DNA of 64,000 bases, taken from Microbispora siamensis (GTDB lineage Bacteria > Actinomycetota > Actinomycetes > Streptosporangiales > Streptosporangiaceae). The DNA lies in assembly GCF_016863095.1 (NCBI RefSeq), contig NZ_BOOF01000006.1, positions 159,092-223,091 of the forward strand, in the 5' to 3' direction. A program made the position numbers and the translations under genes. Positions 56,470 to 64,000 of the stretch are shown one piece after another. The notes under the pieces are model-generated. The model did no database searches. It was not told the DNA's origin and was given only the letters and a program-made list of their open reading frames with translations. Position 1 is the stretch's first letter, and the number at the start of each line of letters is the position of its first letter.

Positions 56470-57909
56470 ATGGCGCAAATAAGCACCGACATTCCCGCGC
56501 GGCTGGATCGGCTCCCCTGGGCTCGTTGGCACTGGCTCGTGCTCATCGGACTCGGCACCGTCTGGATCCTCGACGGGCTCGAGGTGACCATCGTGGGGGT
56601 CATCGGCCCCCGGATCACGGACCCGAGCAGCGGGCTGGGACTCACCGACAGCGAGGTCGGGATCGCCGCCGGCGTGTACGTCGCGGGAGCCTGCCTCGGC
56701 GCTCTCTTCTTCGGCCACCTGACGGACCGATTCGGGCGCAAGAAGCTCTTCCTGGTCACGCTCGCCGTCTACCTGGCCGCCACCGTGGCCACGGCGTTCT
56801 CGCACGACGCCTGGTACTTCTACCTGTGCCGGTTCTTCACCGGCGCCGGCATCGGGGGCGAGTACGCGGCGATCAACTCGGCGATCGACGAGCTCATCCC
56901 CGCCCGCGTGCGCGGCACGGTCGACCTGGTGGTGAACGGCTCCTTCTGGCTCGGCACCGCGCTCGGCGCGCTCATCGCGATCCCGGCGCTCGACACGAGC
57001 CTGCTGCCGGCCGGTCTCGGCTGGCGCCTGCTGTTCGGCATGGGCGCCGTCCTCGGCGTGGCGATCCTGCTGGTCCGCAGGACCGTGCCCGAGAGTCCGC
57101 GCTGGCTGTTCATCCACGGCCGCGGCGAAGAGGCCGAGGAGATCGTGCGGGACATCGAGACGAAGGTCCGCGAGGAGAGCGGCAAGACGCTCGAACCGGC
57201 GCACGGGGAGATCAGGATCAACCAGCGGACGCACACCCCGCTGTCGGAGGTGGCGGCCACGCTGCTGCGCCGCTATCCCAAGCGCACGACCGTCGGCCTG
57301 TCGCTGTTCATCGGTCAGGCGTTCCTGTACAACTCGATCTTCTTCACGTACGCGCTGGTGCTGTCGAAGTTCTTCAAGGTGCCGGACGGCAGCACGCCGT
57401 GGTACCTCGTCCCGATCGCGATCGGGAACTTCCTCGGCCCGGTCCTGCTCGGCCGGTTCTTCGACACGGTCGGGCGCCGGACCATGATCGCGGGCACCTA
57501 CGTGCTGTCCGGCCTGCTCCTGCTGGGCACCGCCGCGCTGTTCAACGCGCACGCGCTGACCCCGGTGACCCTCACGGCCTGCTGGATGGTGGTGTTCTTC
57601 TTCGCCTCCGCGGGGGCGAGCAGCGCCTATCTGACGGTCTCGGAGATCTTCCCGATGGAGACCAGGGCCCTGGCGATCGCGCTGTTCTACGCCGTCGGCA
57701 CCGGGCTCGGCGGCATCATCGGGCCCGTGCTGTTCGGCCGCCTGGTGGAGAGCGGGGTCGTCGGCGACGTCGTGGTCGGCTACGCCATCGGCGCCGTCCT
57801 CATGATGGCGGCCGGGCTGGTGCAGTGGTTCATGGGCGTGGAGGCGGCCCGGCGCTCGCTGGAGGACATCGCCGCCCCGCTCAGCGCCGAGCAGCGCCAG
57901 ATGGTCTGA
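56470..57909 (+). CDS. MFS transporter, metabolite:H+ symporter-like
   Basis: The 479-residue protein has about 12 membrane segments and the MFS motifs FFGHLTDRFGRKKLFLVTL and RFFTGAGIGGEYAAINSAIDELIPARVRG. The GGEYAA motif is typical of sugar/aromatic-acid porters and related symporters. A long hydrophilic loop (RGRGEEAEEIVRDIETKVREE) separates the halves. It probably imports an organic acid or sugar with protons. ATG follows AAGGGG by five bases. The likely substrate cannot be told. Confidence 0.92.
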   Translation: MAQISTDIPARLDRLPWARWHWLVLIGLGTVWILDGLEVTIVGVIGPRITDPSSGLGLTDSEVGIAAGVYVAGACLGALFFGHLTDRFGRKKLFLVTLAVYLAATVATAFSHDAWYFYLCRFFTGAGIGGEYAAINSAIDELIPARVRGTVDLVVNGSFWLGTALGALIAIPALDTSLLPAGLGWRLLFGMGAVLGVAILLVRRTVPESPRWLFIHGRGEEAEEIVRDIETKVREESGKTLEPAHGEIRINQRTHTPLSEVAATLLRRYPKRTTVGLSLFIGQAFLYNSIFFTYALVLSKFFKVPDGSTPWYLVPIAIGNFLGPVLLGRFFDTVGRRTMIAGTYVLSGLLLLGTAALFNAHALTPVTLTACWMVVFFFASAGASSAYLTVSEIFPMETRALAIALFYAVGTGLGGIIGPVLFGRLVESGVVGDVVVGYAIGAVLMMAAGLVQWFMGVEAARRSLEDIAAPLSAEQRQMV

Positions 57910-57924
57910 CCGGGCGTACCGGTA

Positions 57925-57951
57925 CGGCTCGCACCTTCACAGCGCGAGCCG
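57925..57951 (+). terminator. Hairpin after the MFS gene
   Basis: CGGCTCGC and GCGAGCCG form an 8-bp perfect stem with an 11-nt loop, 16 bases after the stop. No U tract. Confidence 0.5.
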
Positions 57952-57997
57952 CACCTGGCCGGGTGTCTCAGCGCTCTCTTGGGTATCAACCCCCTCA

Positions 57998-58018
57998 GAT
58001 GCGCACATAAGGCGCATC
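57998..58018. promoter_or_regulatory. Inverted repeat before the small basic-protein gene
   Basis: GATGCGC and GCGCATC are perfect 7-bp arms around ACATAAG, 20 bases before the ATG. The spacing suits an operator or an mRNA hairpin near the ribosome binding site. Confidence 0.5.
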
Positions 58019-58038
58019 CTCGTACATTCGGGGGAATC

Positions 58039-58170
58039 ATGGCTGACGACGCTCAGAAGAAGAAGCCCGCGAAGTCCACCGGCAAGGCGAAGAGGACGGC
58101 CATCAAGGAAGCCCGCTCGGCAAAGCAGGCGAAGAAGGCCAACCGCCCCGCCGAGGGCGCGAGCGAGTGA
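58039..58170 (+). CDS. Very small Lys/Ala-rich basic protein
   Basis: The 43-residue product starts MADDAQKKKPAKSTGKAKRT and is over one quarter Lys with Ala and Arg, resembling histone-tail-like or H1-like sequences. GGGGGAA lies before the ATG. It has its own palindrome upstream and a hairpin terminator downstream. It may bind nucleic acid or be a ribosome-associated small protein. The family is unknown. Confidence 0.7.
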   Translation: MADDAQKKKPAKSTGKAKRTAIKEARSAKQAKKANRPAEGASE

Positions 58171-58199
58171 CGGCCGCACGGCCGGTGCCACCATGATCC

Positions 58200-58224
58200 G
58201 GGCCGGGCCACCGTGGCCCGGCCC
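58200..58224 (+). terminator. Terminator of the small basic-protein gene
   Basis: GGGCCGGGCCAC and GTGGCCCGGCCC pair around one central base (stem shortened by the loop), followed by TCCTCCTTC. Confidence 0.75.
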
Positions 58225-58318
58225 TCCTCCTTCACCCGCCCCCGTACGCGATGCCTGCCTCCGTCCTGGATACTCGGAAGGCCATAGAGCCGATCTCGCT
58301 TGTTCTGGAGGGCCGCCC

Positions 58319-59158
58319 GTGAGGCTTGGAGTCGTCTTCGACCGCGACCTGCCGCCGGAATCGCTTCCGTCGTTCGCCGGGGAACTCGACGGCACGGCGG
58401 TCTCCGACCTGTGGGTGGTGGAGGACCTCGGCTGGACGGGCTCGATCTCCTCTGCCGCCACCGCACTGGCCACGACCTCGCGCCTGCGCGTCGGCATCGG
58501 CATCACCCCCGCGCCCCTGCGCAACCCGATGCTGCTGGCGATGGAGCTGGCCAACCTGGCCCGTCTCCACCCCGGGCGGCTGGCCGCGGGGATCGGGCAC
58601 GGCGTGCAGGCGTGGATGCGTCAGGTGGGCGCCGCCGCCGCGTCCCCGCTGTCGCTGCTGGAGGAGACGATCACGTCCGTACGCGCGCTGCTGCGCGGCG
58701 AGACCGTCACCCTGCACGGACGCGAGGTGAGCCTGGACGGCGTCCGCCTCGTCCACCCGCCGGCCGAGCCGCCGCCCGTCCTCGCCGGGGTGGTGAGCCC
58801 GCGCTCGCTGGCGCTGTCGGGACGGGTGGCCCAGGGCACGATCCTCCCCGAGGGTCTCAGTCCGGATCGGTTGCGGTCGATGATCGAGGGGATCGGCGCG
58901 ACCGGCGATCACGAAGTGGTGGCGTTCGTCCACCTCTACGTCGGCGACGACGCACGCGAGGCCATGCGGCACGCGGCGGAGGAGCAGGCGGGGTTCCTGC
59001 AGGTGGCGCCGGAAGAGGTCGTCATGGCGGCGGGTTCGCCGCAGGAGGCGTCCGCCCAGGTCAGGAGGCTGTGGGAGGCGGGCGTGTCCACGGTCGCCGT
59101 CCGCCCTGTGGGCGCCGACCCGCTCTCCCACGTCCACAAGCTGCTGTCCGCCCTCTGA
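58319..59158 (+). CDS. LLM-class flavin-dependent oxidoreductase
   Basis: The 279-residue protein has the luciferase-like TIM barrel: MRLGVVFDRDLPPES, SDLWVVEDLGWTGSISSAA, TSRLRVGIGITPAPLRNPMLLAMELANLARLHPGRLAAGIGHG, and VAGVVSPRSLALSG-like region. It resembles F420- or FMNH2-dependent enzymes; the cofactor is not certain. GTG follows GGAGG by seven bases. The usual N-terminal extension is short. It is monocistronic. Confidence 0.88.
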   Translation: MRLGVVFDRDLPPESLPSFAGELDGTAVSDLWVVEDLGWTGSISSAATALATTSRLRVGIGITPAPLRNPMLLAMELANLARLHPGRLAAGIGHGVQAWMRQVGAAAASPLSLLEETITSVRALLRGETVTLHGREVSLDGVRLVHPPAEPPPVLAGVVSPRSLALSGRVAQGTILPEGLSPDRLRSMIEGIGATGDHEVVAFVHLYVGDDAREAMRHAAEEQAGFLQVAPEEVVMAAGSPQEASAQVRRLWEAGVSTVAVRPVGADPLSHVHKLLSAL

Positions 59159-59253
59159 CCCGCCGTACGGCGCCGGGGCATGACATTTGTCCCGGGGAGA
59201 ACCAGGATCGGCCCCACTACGCCGGGACGCGCACGATCGGGCAGAGTTGAGGC

Positions 59254-59757
59254 GTGGACACGCCGACCCTCCGATCCCCTCAACACCGTGTGAGCCGTAC
59301 CGCCGTCTGGTATTGGGCCGCGCGGGCCGCCCTCGGCTGGCTGGTCATCCTCGCGGCCCAGGTGGTCTGGCTCGTGGCCGACGGCGACGGGACCGCCCTG
59401 CCCGTCACCGCCCACGTGGCCGGTCTCGCCGTCACCGCCGTCGTCGCGGTGGCGCACGTCACGGTCATGCCGCAGTGGCGTTATCGGGTGCACCGCTGGG
59501 AGGCCACGTCCGCGGCCGTCTTCACCCAGTCGGGCTGGTTCAAGCAGGAGTGGCGCATCGCCCCCGTCTCCCGCATCCAGACCGTGGACAGCGAGCGCGG
59601 CCCGCTGGAGCAGATCTTCCGCCTGGCCAACGTCACCGTCACCACCGCCTCCGCCGCCGGTCCGATCAAGGTCAGCGGCCTCGACCGGGACACGGCCCAG
59701 CGCCTGGTCGCCGAGCTCACCGCCACCGCGCAGGCGACGGCGGGTGACGCGACGTGA
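59254..59757 (+). CDS. PH-domain membrane protein (YdbS-like)
   Basis: The 167-residue protein has two membrane segments (LGWLVILAAQVVWLVA and VAGLAVTAVVAVAHV), then a bPH2-type domain with WRYRVHRWEATSAAVFTQSG, WRIAPVSRIQTVDSERGPLEQIF and VTVTTASAAGPIKVSGL. It belongs to the YdbS family (DUF304-type) and is encoded just before a YdbT-like protein, overlapping by four bases. In Bacillus the pair gives resistance to membrane-active compounds. Here the role is inferred. Confidence 0.9.
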   Translation: MDTPTLRSPQHRVSRTAVWYWAARAALGWLVILAAQVVWLVADGDGTALPVTAHVAGLAVTAVVAVAHVTVMPQWRYRVHRWEATSAAVFTQSGWFKQEWRIAPVSRIQTVDSERGPLEQIFRLANVTVTTASAAGPIKVSGLDRDTAQRLVAELTATAQATAGDAT

Positions 59758-61373
59758 TCGACGTCGTCGAGACGACCCTGGCTTGGCGGCGGCTGAGCCC
59801 GCGCATGCTGGTGATCCACCCGTTCCAGGAGGTCGTACGGGCCGCACCGGCACTGCTCGGCCTGCTGGTCGCGGGGTCGAGCAGCGGGGGGCAGGGCCAT
59901 CTGTGGAGCGTCGCGGGCGTCGCTCTCATGGTCGTGCTCGGCATGCTCCGCTGGTTCACCACGACCTACCGCATCACCCCCGAGCACGTGCAGGTCCGCC
60001 GCGGCCTGCTGAACCGCAAGGTGGTGACCGTGCCCCGCGACCGGGTCCGCACGGTGGACGTCACCTCCCACGTGCTGCACCGCGTGCTCGGCCTGGCCCG
60101 GGTGGAGGTGGGGACGGGCATGTCGGAGCGCAGGCACGAGGGCCGGCTCAAGCTGGACGCGCTGACCGCCGCCGAGGCCGCCCGCCTGCGCGTGGAACTG
60201 CTGCACCGCTCCCCCGCCGCCGCCATGGCATCCTCCACGGTGTCCTCCACGGTGTTGTCCTCCACCGTGTCTCCCGTGGCGCCCCCCGCCGGAAGCACGC
60301 CGGCCGCGGAGACCGAACTCGCGCGGATGCGTCCCCAGTGGGTGAGGTTCGGGCCGTTCACGATGTCCGGGCTCGTCACCGTGGGCGTCGTCGCCGGGTT
60401 CGTGTCCCGCCTGGTCTCGGAGGGCAACGTCGACCTCGGCAGGGTCGGGCCCGTCCAGGAGACCTGGCGGTGGTTCAGCGCGATGTCGCTCCCGCTGGAG
60501 ATCGCGACGGTGGTGCTCGTGCTGGTGGTGTTCGTGAGCGTCGCCTCCACGCTCGGCTACGTCCTGGCCTTCGGCAACTTCCGGCTCACCCGGCACACCG
60601 AGGGCACCCTCCACGTGACCCGGGGGCTGCTGACCACCCGGGCCACCACCATCGAGGAACGGCGGCTGCGCGGGGTCGAGGTCGGGGAGCCGTTGCTGCT
60701 GCGCGCCGTACGCGGGGCCCGCCTGTCCGCGGTGACGACCGGTCTGCGGTCGGCGCAGGGCGCTCAGCGCGGCGGGTCGCTGCTGCTGCCGCCCGCGCCG
60801 CGCGCCGACGCCGTGGCGGTGGCCCGGCTCGTGCTCCCCCGTGTCGCCGATGCCCCCTCGGTCTCCGCATCCGAGGCCTCGCCGGTCACCGCGAGCCTGA
60901 CCGCGCACGGCCCTGCGGCGCTGCGCCGCAGGTTCACCCGGGCGTACGGCGTGCACGCCCTGGTGCTGGCCGCGCTGCTCGCGCTGTGGTGGTGGGCCGG
61001 GCTGCCCTCCTGGACGTGGGTCACCGCCGCCGCCCTGCTGCCGCTGACCGCTCTGCTGGCCGCCGACCGCTACCGCTCGCTCGGCCACGCTCTGGCGTCG
61101 GGCTATCTGGTCACCCGCTGGGGTTCGCTCGCACGCCGCCGGGTGGCCCTGGAGTGCGACGGCGTCATCGGCTGGAACATCGAGCGGTCGTTCTTCCAGC
61201 GCCGGGCCGGTTTGGCGACGCTGACGGCGACCACGGCGGCCGGCAAGCAGGGCTACCAGGTGCGCGACGTGGATCTCGCCGAGGCGCTGCGCCTGGCCGC
61301 CGCGGGCACGCCCGGCCTGCTCGACCCGTTCCTCGTCGAGGCCGCGGCGCCCCTGTCGCCTAATAGCATGTGA
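59754..61373 (+). CDS. PH-domain membrane protein (YdbT-like)
   Basis: The 539-residue protein has repeated bPH2-type segments: TYRITPEHVQVRRGLLNRKVVTVPRDRVRTVDV (about 67-100), NFRLTRHTEGTLHVTRGLLTTR near 280 and LVTRWGSLARRRVALECD near 450. These are interleaved with membrane segments, as expected for YdbT. A Ser/Thr-rich insert with TCCTCCACGGTG repeats (60231-60269) separates the first and second units. Its start overlaps the YdbS-like stop. The two proteins probably form a membrane complex. Confidence 0.9.
   Translation: MIDVVETTLAWRRLSPRMLVIHPFQEVVRAAPALLGLLVAGSSSGGQGHLWSVAGVALMVVLGMLRWFTTTYRITPEHVQVRRGLLNRKVVTVPRDRVRTVDVTSHVLHRVLGLARVEVGTGMSERRHEGRLKLDALTAAEAARLRVELLHRSPAAAMASSTVSSTVLSSTVSPVAPPAGSTPAAETELARMRPQWVRFGPFTMSGLVTVGVVAGFVSRLVSEGNVDLGRVGPVQETWRWFSAMSLPLEIATVVLVLVVFVSVASTLGYVLAFGNFRLTRHTEGTLHVTRGLLTTRATTIEERRLRGVEVGEPLLLRAVRGARLSAVTTGLRSAQGAQRGGSLLLPPAPRADAVAVARLVLPRVADAPSVSASEASPVTASLTAHGPAALRRRFTRAYGVHALVLAALLALWWWAGLPSWTWVTAAALLPLTALLAADRYRSLGHALASGYLVTRWGSLARRRVALECDGVIGWNIERSFFQRRAGLATLTATTAAGKQGYQVRDVDLAEALRLAAAGTPGLLDPFLVEAAAPLSPNSM
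60231..60269 (+). repeat. Threefold 12-bp in-frame repeat
   Basis: TCCTCCACGGTG occurs at 60231-60242 and 60243-60254, and TCCTCCACCGTG at 60258-60269. They encode SSTV units in the variable linker of the YdbT-like protein. Confidence 0.8.
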
Positions 61374-61408
61374 TGCCCGATAAGACCGGTTTCACCTGAG
61401 GAGTTGGA

Positions 61409-62422
61409 TTGTCCCGCTACGGCCAGATGTTCGGCCCCGACATCACGTTCCTCGGCGTCGAGCGGTGCGACCTCGACGACCCGGCCGGCTACGCGGACGC
61501 CGACATCGTCATCCTGGGCGCGCCGTTCGACGGCGGCACCTCCCACCGCCCGGGTGCGCGCTTCGGCCCGAACGCCATCCGCCAGACCTGTTACCTCCCC
61601 CACGACGGCTCCCGCCCGAGCCTGGCGCTGCGCGTGGACGCCCTCAAGGACCTGCGGGTGCTCGACGCGGGAGACGTGGAGACCTACGCCGGGGACATCG
61701 AGGGCAGCCTGCGCGCGATCGAGGACGCGGTCGCCAGGATCGCGGCCTCCGGGGCCATCCCGGTCGTCCTCGGCGGCGACCACACGATCGCCCTGCCCGA
61801 CGCGACCGGCGTGGCCCGCCACCACGGCTTCGGCCGCGTCTCGATGATCCACTTCGACGCGCACGCCGACACCGGCGACATCGAGTTCGGCCACCTGCAC
61901 GGCCACGGGCAGCCGATGCGGCGGCTCATCGAGTCGGGCGCGATCCGGGGCGACCGCTTCCTGCAGATCGGCCTGCGCGGCTACTGGCCCGGGCCGGAGA
62001 TCCTCGACTGGATGGCCGGGAAGCGCATGCGGTCGTACGAGATGACCGAGATCGTCGCCAGGGGCCTCGACGAGTGCCTCACCGAGGCGTACGCGATCGC
62101 GCTCGACGACTGCGACGGGGTCTACCTGTCGGTCGACGTGGACGTCTGCGACCCGGGCCACGCGCCGGGCACCGGCACGCCCGAGCCGGGCGGCCTGTCG
62201 GCCCGCCAGCTCCTCGACGCCGTACGCAGGACCTGTTACGAGCTGCCCGTCGTGGGCCTGGAGATCGTAGAGGTGGCCCCGCCGTACGACCATGCGGACA
62301 TCACGGCGTATCTGGGCAACCGGGTCGTCCTGGAGGCGCTGTCGGCGATCGCCCGCCGCCGCAGGGACGCCGCCGACGGCACGCGCTGGGACCCCACCCA
62401 GCCTCTCCTGGACGGCCGCTGA
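61409..62422 (+). CDS. speB: Ureohydrolase, agmatinase-like
   Basis: The 337-residue protein has all the metal-binding motifs of the arginase/agmatinase family: GGDHTIALP (about 126-134), HFDAHADTGD (about 148-157) and SVDVDVCDPGHAPGTGTPEPGG (about 233-254). It hydrolyses a guanidino compound to urea with two Mn ions. Agmatinase is the likely assignment, but guanidinobutyrase or guanidinopropionase activity cannot be excluded. TTG start follows GAGGAG by about five bases. It is alone in its unit. Confidence 0.88.
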   Translation: MSRYGQMFGPDITFLGVERCDLDDPAGYADADIVILGAPFDGGTSHRPGARFGPNAIRQTCYLPHDGSRPSLALRVDALKDLRVLDAGDVETYAGDIEGSLRAIEDAVARIAASGAIPVVLGGDHTIALPDATGVARHHGFGRVSMIHFDAHADTGDIEFGHLHGHGQPMRRLIESGAIRGDRFLQIGLRGYWPGPEILDWMAGKRMRSYEMTEIVARGLDECLTEAYAIALDDCDGVYLSVDVDVCDPGHAPGTGTPEPGGLSARQLLDAVRRTCYELPVVGLEIVEVAPPYDHADITAYLGNRVVLEALSAIARRRRDAADGTRWDPTQPLLDGR

Positions 62423-62489
62423 CCCGCCCCGGGGCGCGTGCCGGACATTTCCGGCCAAGGCCGGGAGCCGATCTGGTAGGCATGGTCGC

Positions 62490-63500
62490 GTGACGCGATC
62501 GAGAACCGCCGCCGTCCTGGCCGTCGCCGCCGTGCTCCCGGCGCTCCTGACCGGCTGCGCGACCGACGGCCGCGGCACGGTCCCGGACCGGACGGCGGCG
62601 GCGCACGCGACGCCGGGCACCGGATCCGGGGGCGACGCCGCGAGCCCGCCCTCCGCGACGGCCCGGGCGAGCGGGCCGGCGACCAGGGACGCGTCCGACG
62701 GGGCCGCCCGTCCGCTCCGGTCCCCCGCGAAGCCCGTGCGGGTGCCCGCCGGGGTGACTGCCGGGTATGCCGTGGTCGACGTGACCACGGGCAAGACGGT
62801 CGCGTCCCGCCAGGTGCACCACCGGTTCCGGTCGGCGTCGGTGGTGAAGATCCTCATCGCCGTCGACTACCTGGAGCGGCACAAGGGGACGATCCCGGCC
62901 GGCGACCTGGCGCTCCTGACCCCCATGCTCCGCGGCAGCGACGACGACGCGGCGACGGCCCTGTGGCGGCGCGGCGGCCAGGGCGAGATCGTGCGGCGGA
63001 CGGCGCGCAGGATCGGCCTGACCGAAACCTCCCCACCGCCCGCCGCCAAACCCGGCTTCTGGGGCTACACCGCCATCAGCGCGGCCGACATCGCGCTCGT
63101 CTACCGGTATCTGCTGCGGCGGGCCGAGCCCCGCGTCCGCGACTTCGTCCTCGGCAACCTGCGCAAGGCGTCCCAGTGCGCCCGCGACGGCTTCGACCAG
63201 TTCTTCGGCATCCCCCGCGCCGTTCCCCGGCCCTGGGCGATCAAGCAGGGCTGGTCCGGGTATGGCGCGGTTCCTCCCGTCAGGTGCTCCCGCGCGAAGG
63301 CGACGTCGTACCGTATCGGGGCGGTCACAATGGGCGGCAACCCGGTTGATTTCGGCCGTCCGGTGCTCCACACTACTGGCGTGATCGGCGACCGGCTGAT
63401 CATGGTGGTGCTCACCCTGCAGCCCTCGGGGGCGTCCTTCACGCAGTCGGCCGAGCGGGTGACGAAGCTGGCGAGAGACCTCTATCTCAGCGTCGCCTAG
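62490..63500 (+). CDS. Lipoprotein with serine beta-lactamase/transpeptidase-like fold
   Basis: The 336-residue protein has a lipoprotein signal (VLPALLTGC, Cys23), a long Ala/Pro/Thr linker, then a class A beta-lactamase-like domain. SASVVKIL holds an SxxK motif (Ser117-Lys120), GSDDDAATALW resembles the SDN loop, and IKQGWSG replaces the KTG triad. The family includes secreted serine hydrolases related to beta-lactamases; activity toward antibiotics is not implied. The GTG start was chosen because the frame upstream has no signal peptide. It precedes mreB, and both might concern the cell wall. Confidence 0.82.
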   Translation: MTRSRTAAVLAVAAVLPALLTGCATDGRGTVPDRTAAAHATPGTGSGGDAASPPSATARASGPATRDASDGAARPLRSPAKPVRVPAGVTAGYAVVDVTTGKTVASRQVHHRFRSASVVKILIAVDYLERHKGTIPAGDLALLTPMLRGSDDDAATALWRRGGQGEIVRRTARRIGLTETSPPPAAKPGFWGYTAISAADIALVYRYLLRRAEPRVRDFVLGNLRKASQCARDGFDQFFGIPRAVPRPWAIKQGWSGYGAVPPVRCSRAKATSYRIGAVTMGGNPVDFGRPVLHTTGVIGDRLIMVVLTLQPSGASFTQSAERVTKLARDLYLSVA

Positions 63501-63598
63501 CGGTCCGCTTCGTACGGGGAAGGACCGTTCTGTTTAGAGGCGGGGCCGCCGGGCAGCGATCACGCGTGCTCTCCCTCCTCTCTGAAAGCTGGTCGGCG

Positions 63599-64000
63599 AT
63601 GGGTTTCCCGTGGGGATTGCTCGGCCGGGACATGGCGGTCGATCTCGGTACGGCCAACACGCTCGTGTACGTGCGCAAGAAGGGCGTCGTCCTCGACGAG
63701 CCCTCGGTCGTGGCGATCAACCTGCACACGGACAGGATCGTGGCGGTCGGGACCGCGGCGAAGGAGATGATCGGGCGGACCCCGCCCCACATCGCCACGC
63801 TGCGCCCGCTCAAGGACGGCGTGATCGCCGACCTCGACGCGGCCGAGCGCATGCTGCGGCACTTCATCCAGGTGGCGCACAAGAACCGCTACCTGGCCAA
63901 GCCCCGGGTCGTCGTCGCCGTGCCGAGCGGCACCACGAGCGTCGAGCAGCGCGCGGTCAGGGAGGCGGCGTACGAGGCGGGCGCCCGCCGCGTCCACATC
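63599..64000 (+). CDS. mreB: Rod-shape-determining protein MreB/Mbl, 5' part
   Basis: The first 134 codons of an MreB-type actin homolog run to the window edge. GLLGRDMAVDLGTANTLVYV is the phosphate-1 loop, followed by VVLDEPSVVAI, a GTAAKEMIGRTPPHI segment, LKDGVIADLDAAERML and VVVAVPSGTTSVEQRAV (connect segment). The ATG is supported by family starts with GLLGRD; a GTG at 63566 is an alternative. The upstream site is weak. It forms membrane-associated filaments that direct peptidoglycan synthesis, and in sporulating actinomycetes aids spore walls. Partial because of the window edge. Confidence 0.95.
   Translation, partial: MGFPWGLLGRDMAVDLGTANTLVYVRKKGVVLDEPSVVAINLHTDRIVAVGTAAKEMIGRTPPHIATLRPLKDGVIADLDAAERMLRHFIQVAHKNRYLAKPRVVVAVPSGTTSVEQRAVREAAYEAGARRVHI

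Noticed and set aside
1..64000. tRNA, rRNA, CRISPR arrays, transposases or prophage structural genes
   Set aside because: Read by eye on both strands, no tRNA T-arm or CCA ending, no spaced repeats and no transposase or capsid-like protein were seen. A covariance-model scan could still find a small RNA.

Overview
The window is GC-rich DNA (roughly 70 percent) with actinobacterial traits: frequent GTG and TTG starts, several XRE(DUF5753)/DUF397/HATPase modules, a BTAD-type (SARP) regulator, the TreX-TreY-TreZ route, MreB, and perfect 14-bp CelR/CebR-type operators. It fits a chromosomal segment of a Streptosporangiales-type actinomycete; I cannot name a genus. I saw no rRNA, tRNA, CRISPR array or transposase.

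Layout. 0-9 kb: a coiled-coil protein, an uncharacterised protein, an Erm-type 23S rRNA methyltransferase with an overlapping Nudix gene and a leader-peptide attenuator, a GNAT protein, a YibE/F membrane protein, a SapA-like secreted protein, and a TetR/MFS drug-efflux pair. 9-17.4 kb: a defence-flavoured stretch holding a broken anti-sigma-like ATPase, a MazG-like hydrolase, a solitary HTH-fused N6-adenine methylase divergent from a NYN nuclease-like gene, a GMC oxidoreductase, and an Abi_C/HEPN-like gene facing a DUF262-HNH-RAMA gene. 17.5-23.8 kb: treX(glgX)-treY-treZ for trehalose from glycogen. 24-33 kb: an MBL hydrolase, a divergent HxlR/quinone-reductase pair, a large BTAD-AAA regulator, a two-component system, and exported proteins.

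33-40 kb: a CelR-like lacI overlapping a membrane Ser/Thr kinase, bracketed by two identical TGGGAGCGCTCCCA operators; a methyltransferase; mscL; two genes of unknown function with cysteine clusters in one; and an XRE regulator with two DUF397 genes behind an intergenic region rich in TTGGCAA boxes. 40-54 kb: an alpha-glucan locus. A five-gene operon (binding lipoprotein, two permeases, GH13 glucosidase, secreted GH87-type beta-helix enzyme) is followed by a second, larger GH87-type enzyme with two F5/8-type domains, flanked by two paralogous LacI repressors. The unlinked part of the locus lies between two 96-97 percent identical, inverted 143-bp repeats. The likely logic is extracellular cutting of an alpha-1,3-type glucan, import of oligosaccharides, and cytoplasmic hydrolysis under LacI control.

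54-64 kb: a small-protein operon, a second XRE/DUF397 pair divergent from an anti-sigma-like ATPase, an MFS transporter, a 43-residue basic protein with its own regulatory palindrome and terminator, a luciferase-like oxidoreductase, a YdbS/YdbT-like PH-domain pair, an agmatinase-family hydrolase, a beta-lactamase-fold lipoprotein, and the 5' part of mreB running off the edge.

Starts were often moved inward from the longest open frame using ribosome binding sites and family alignment from memory. No database search was run.
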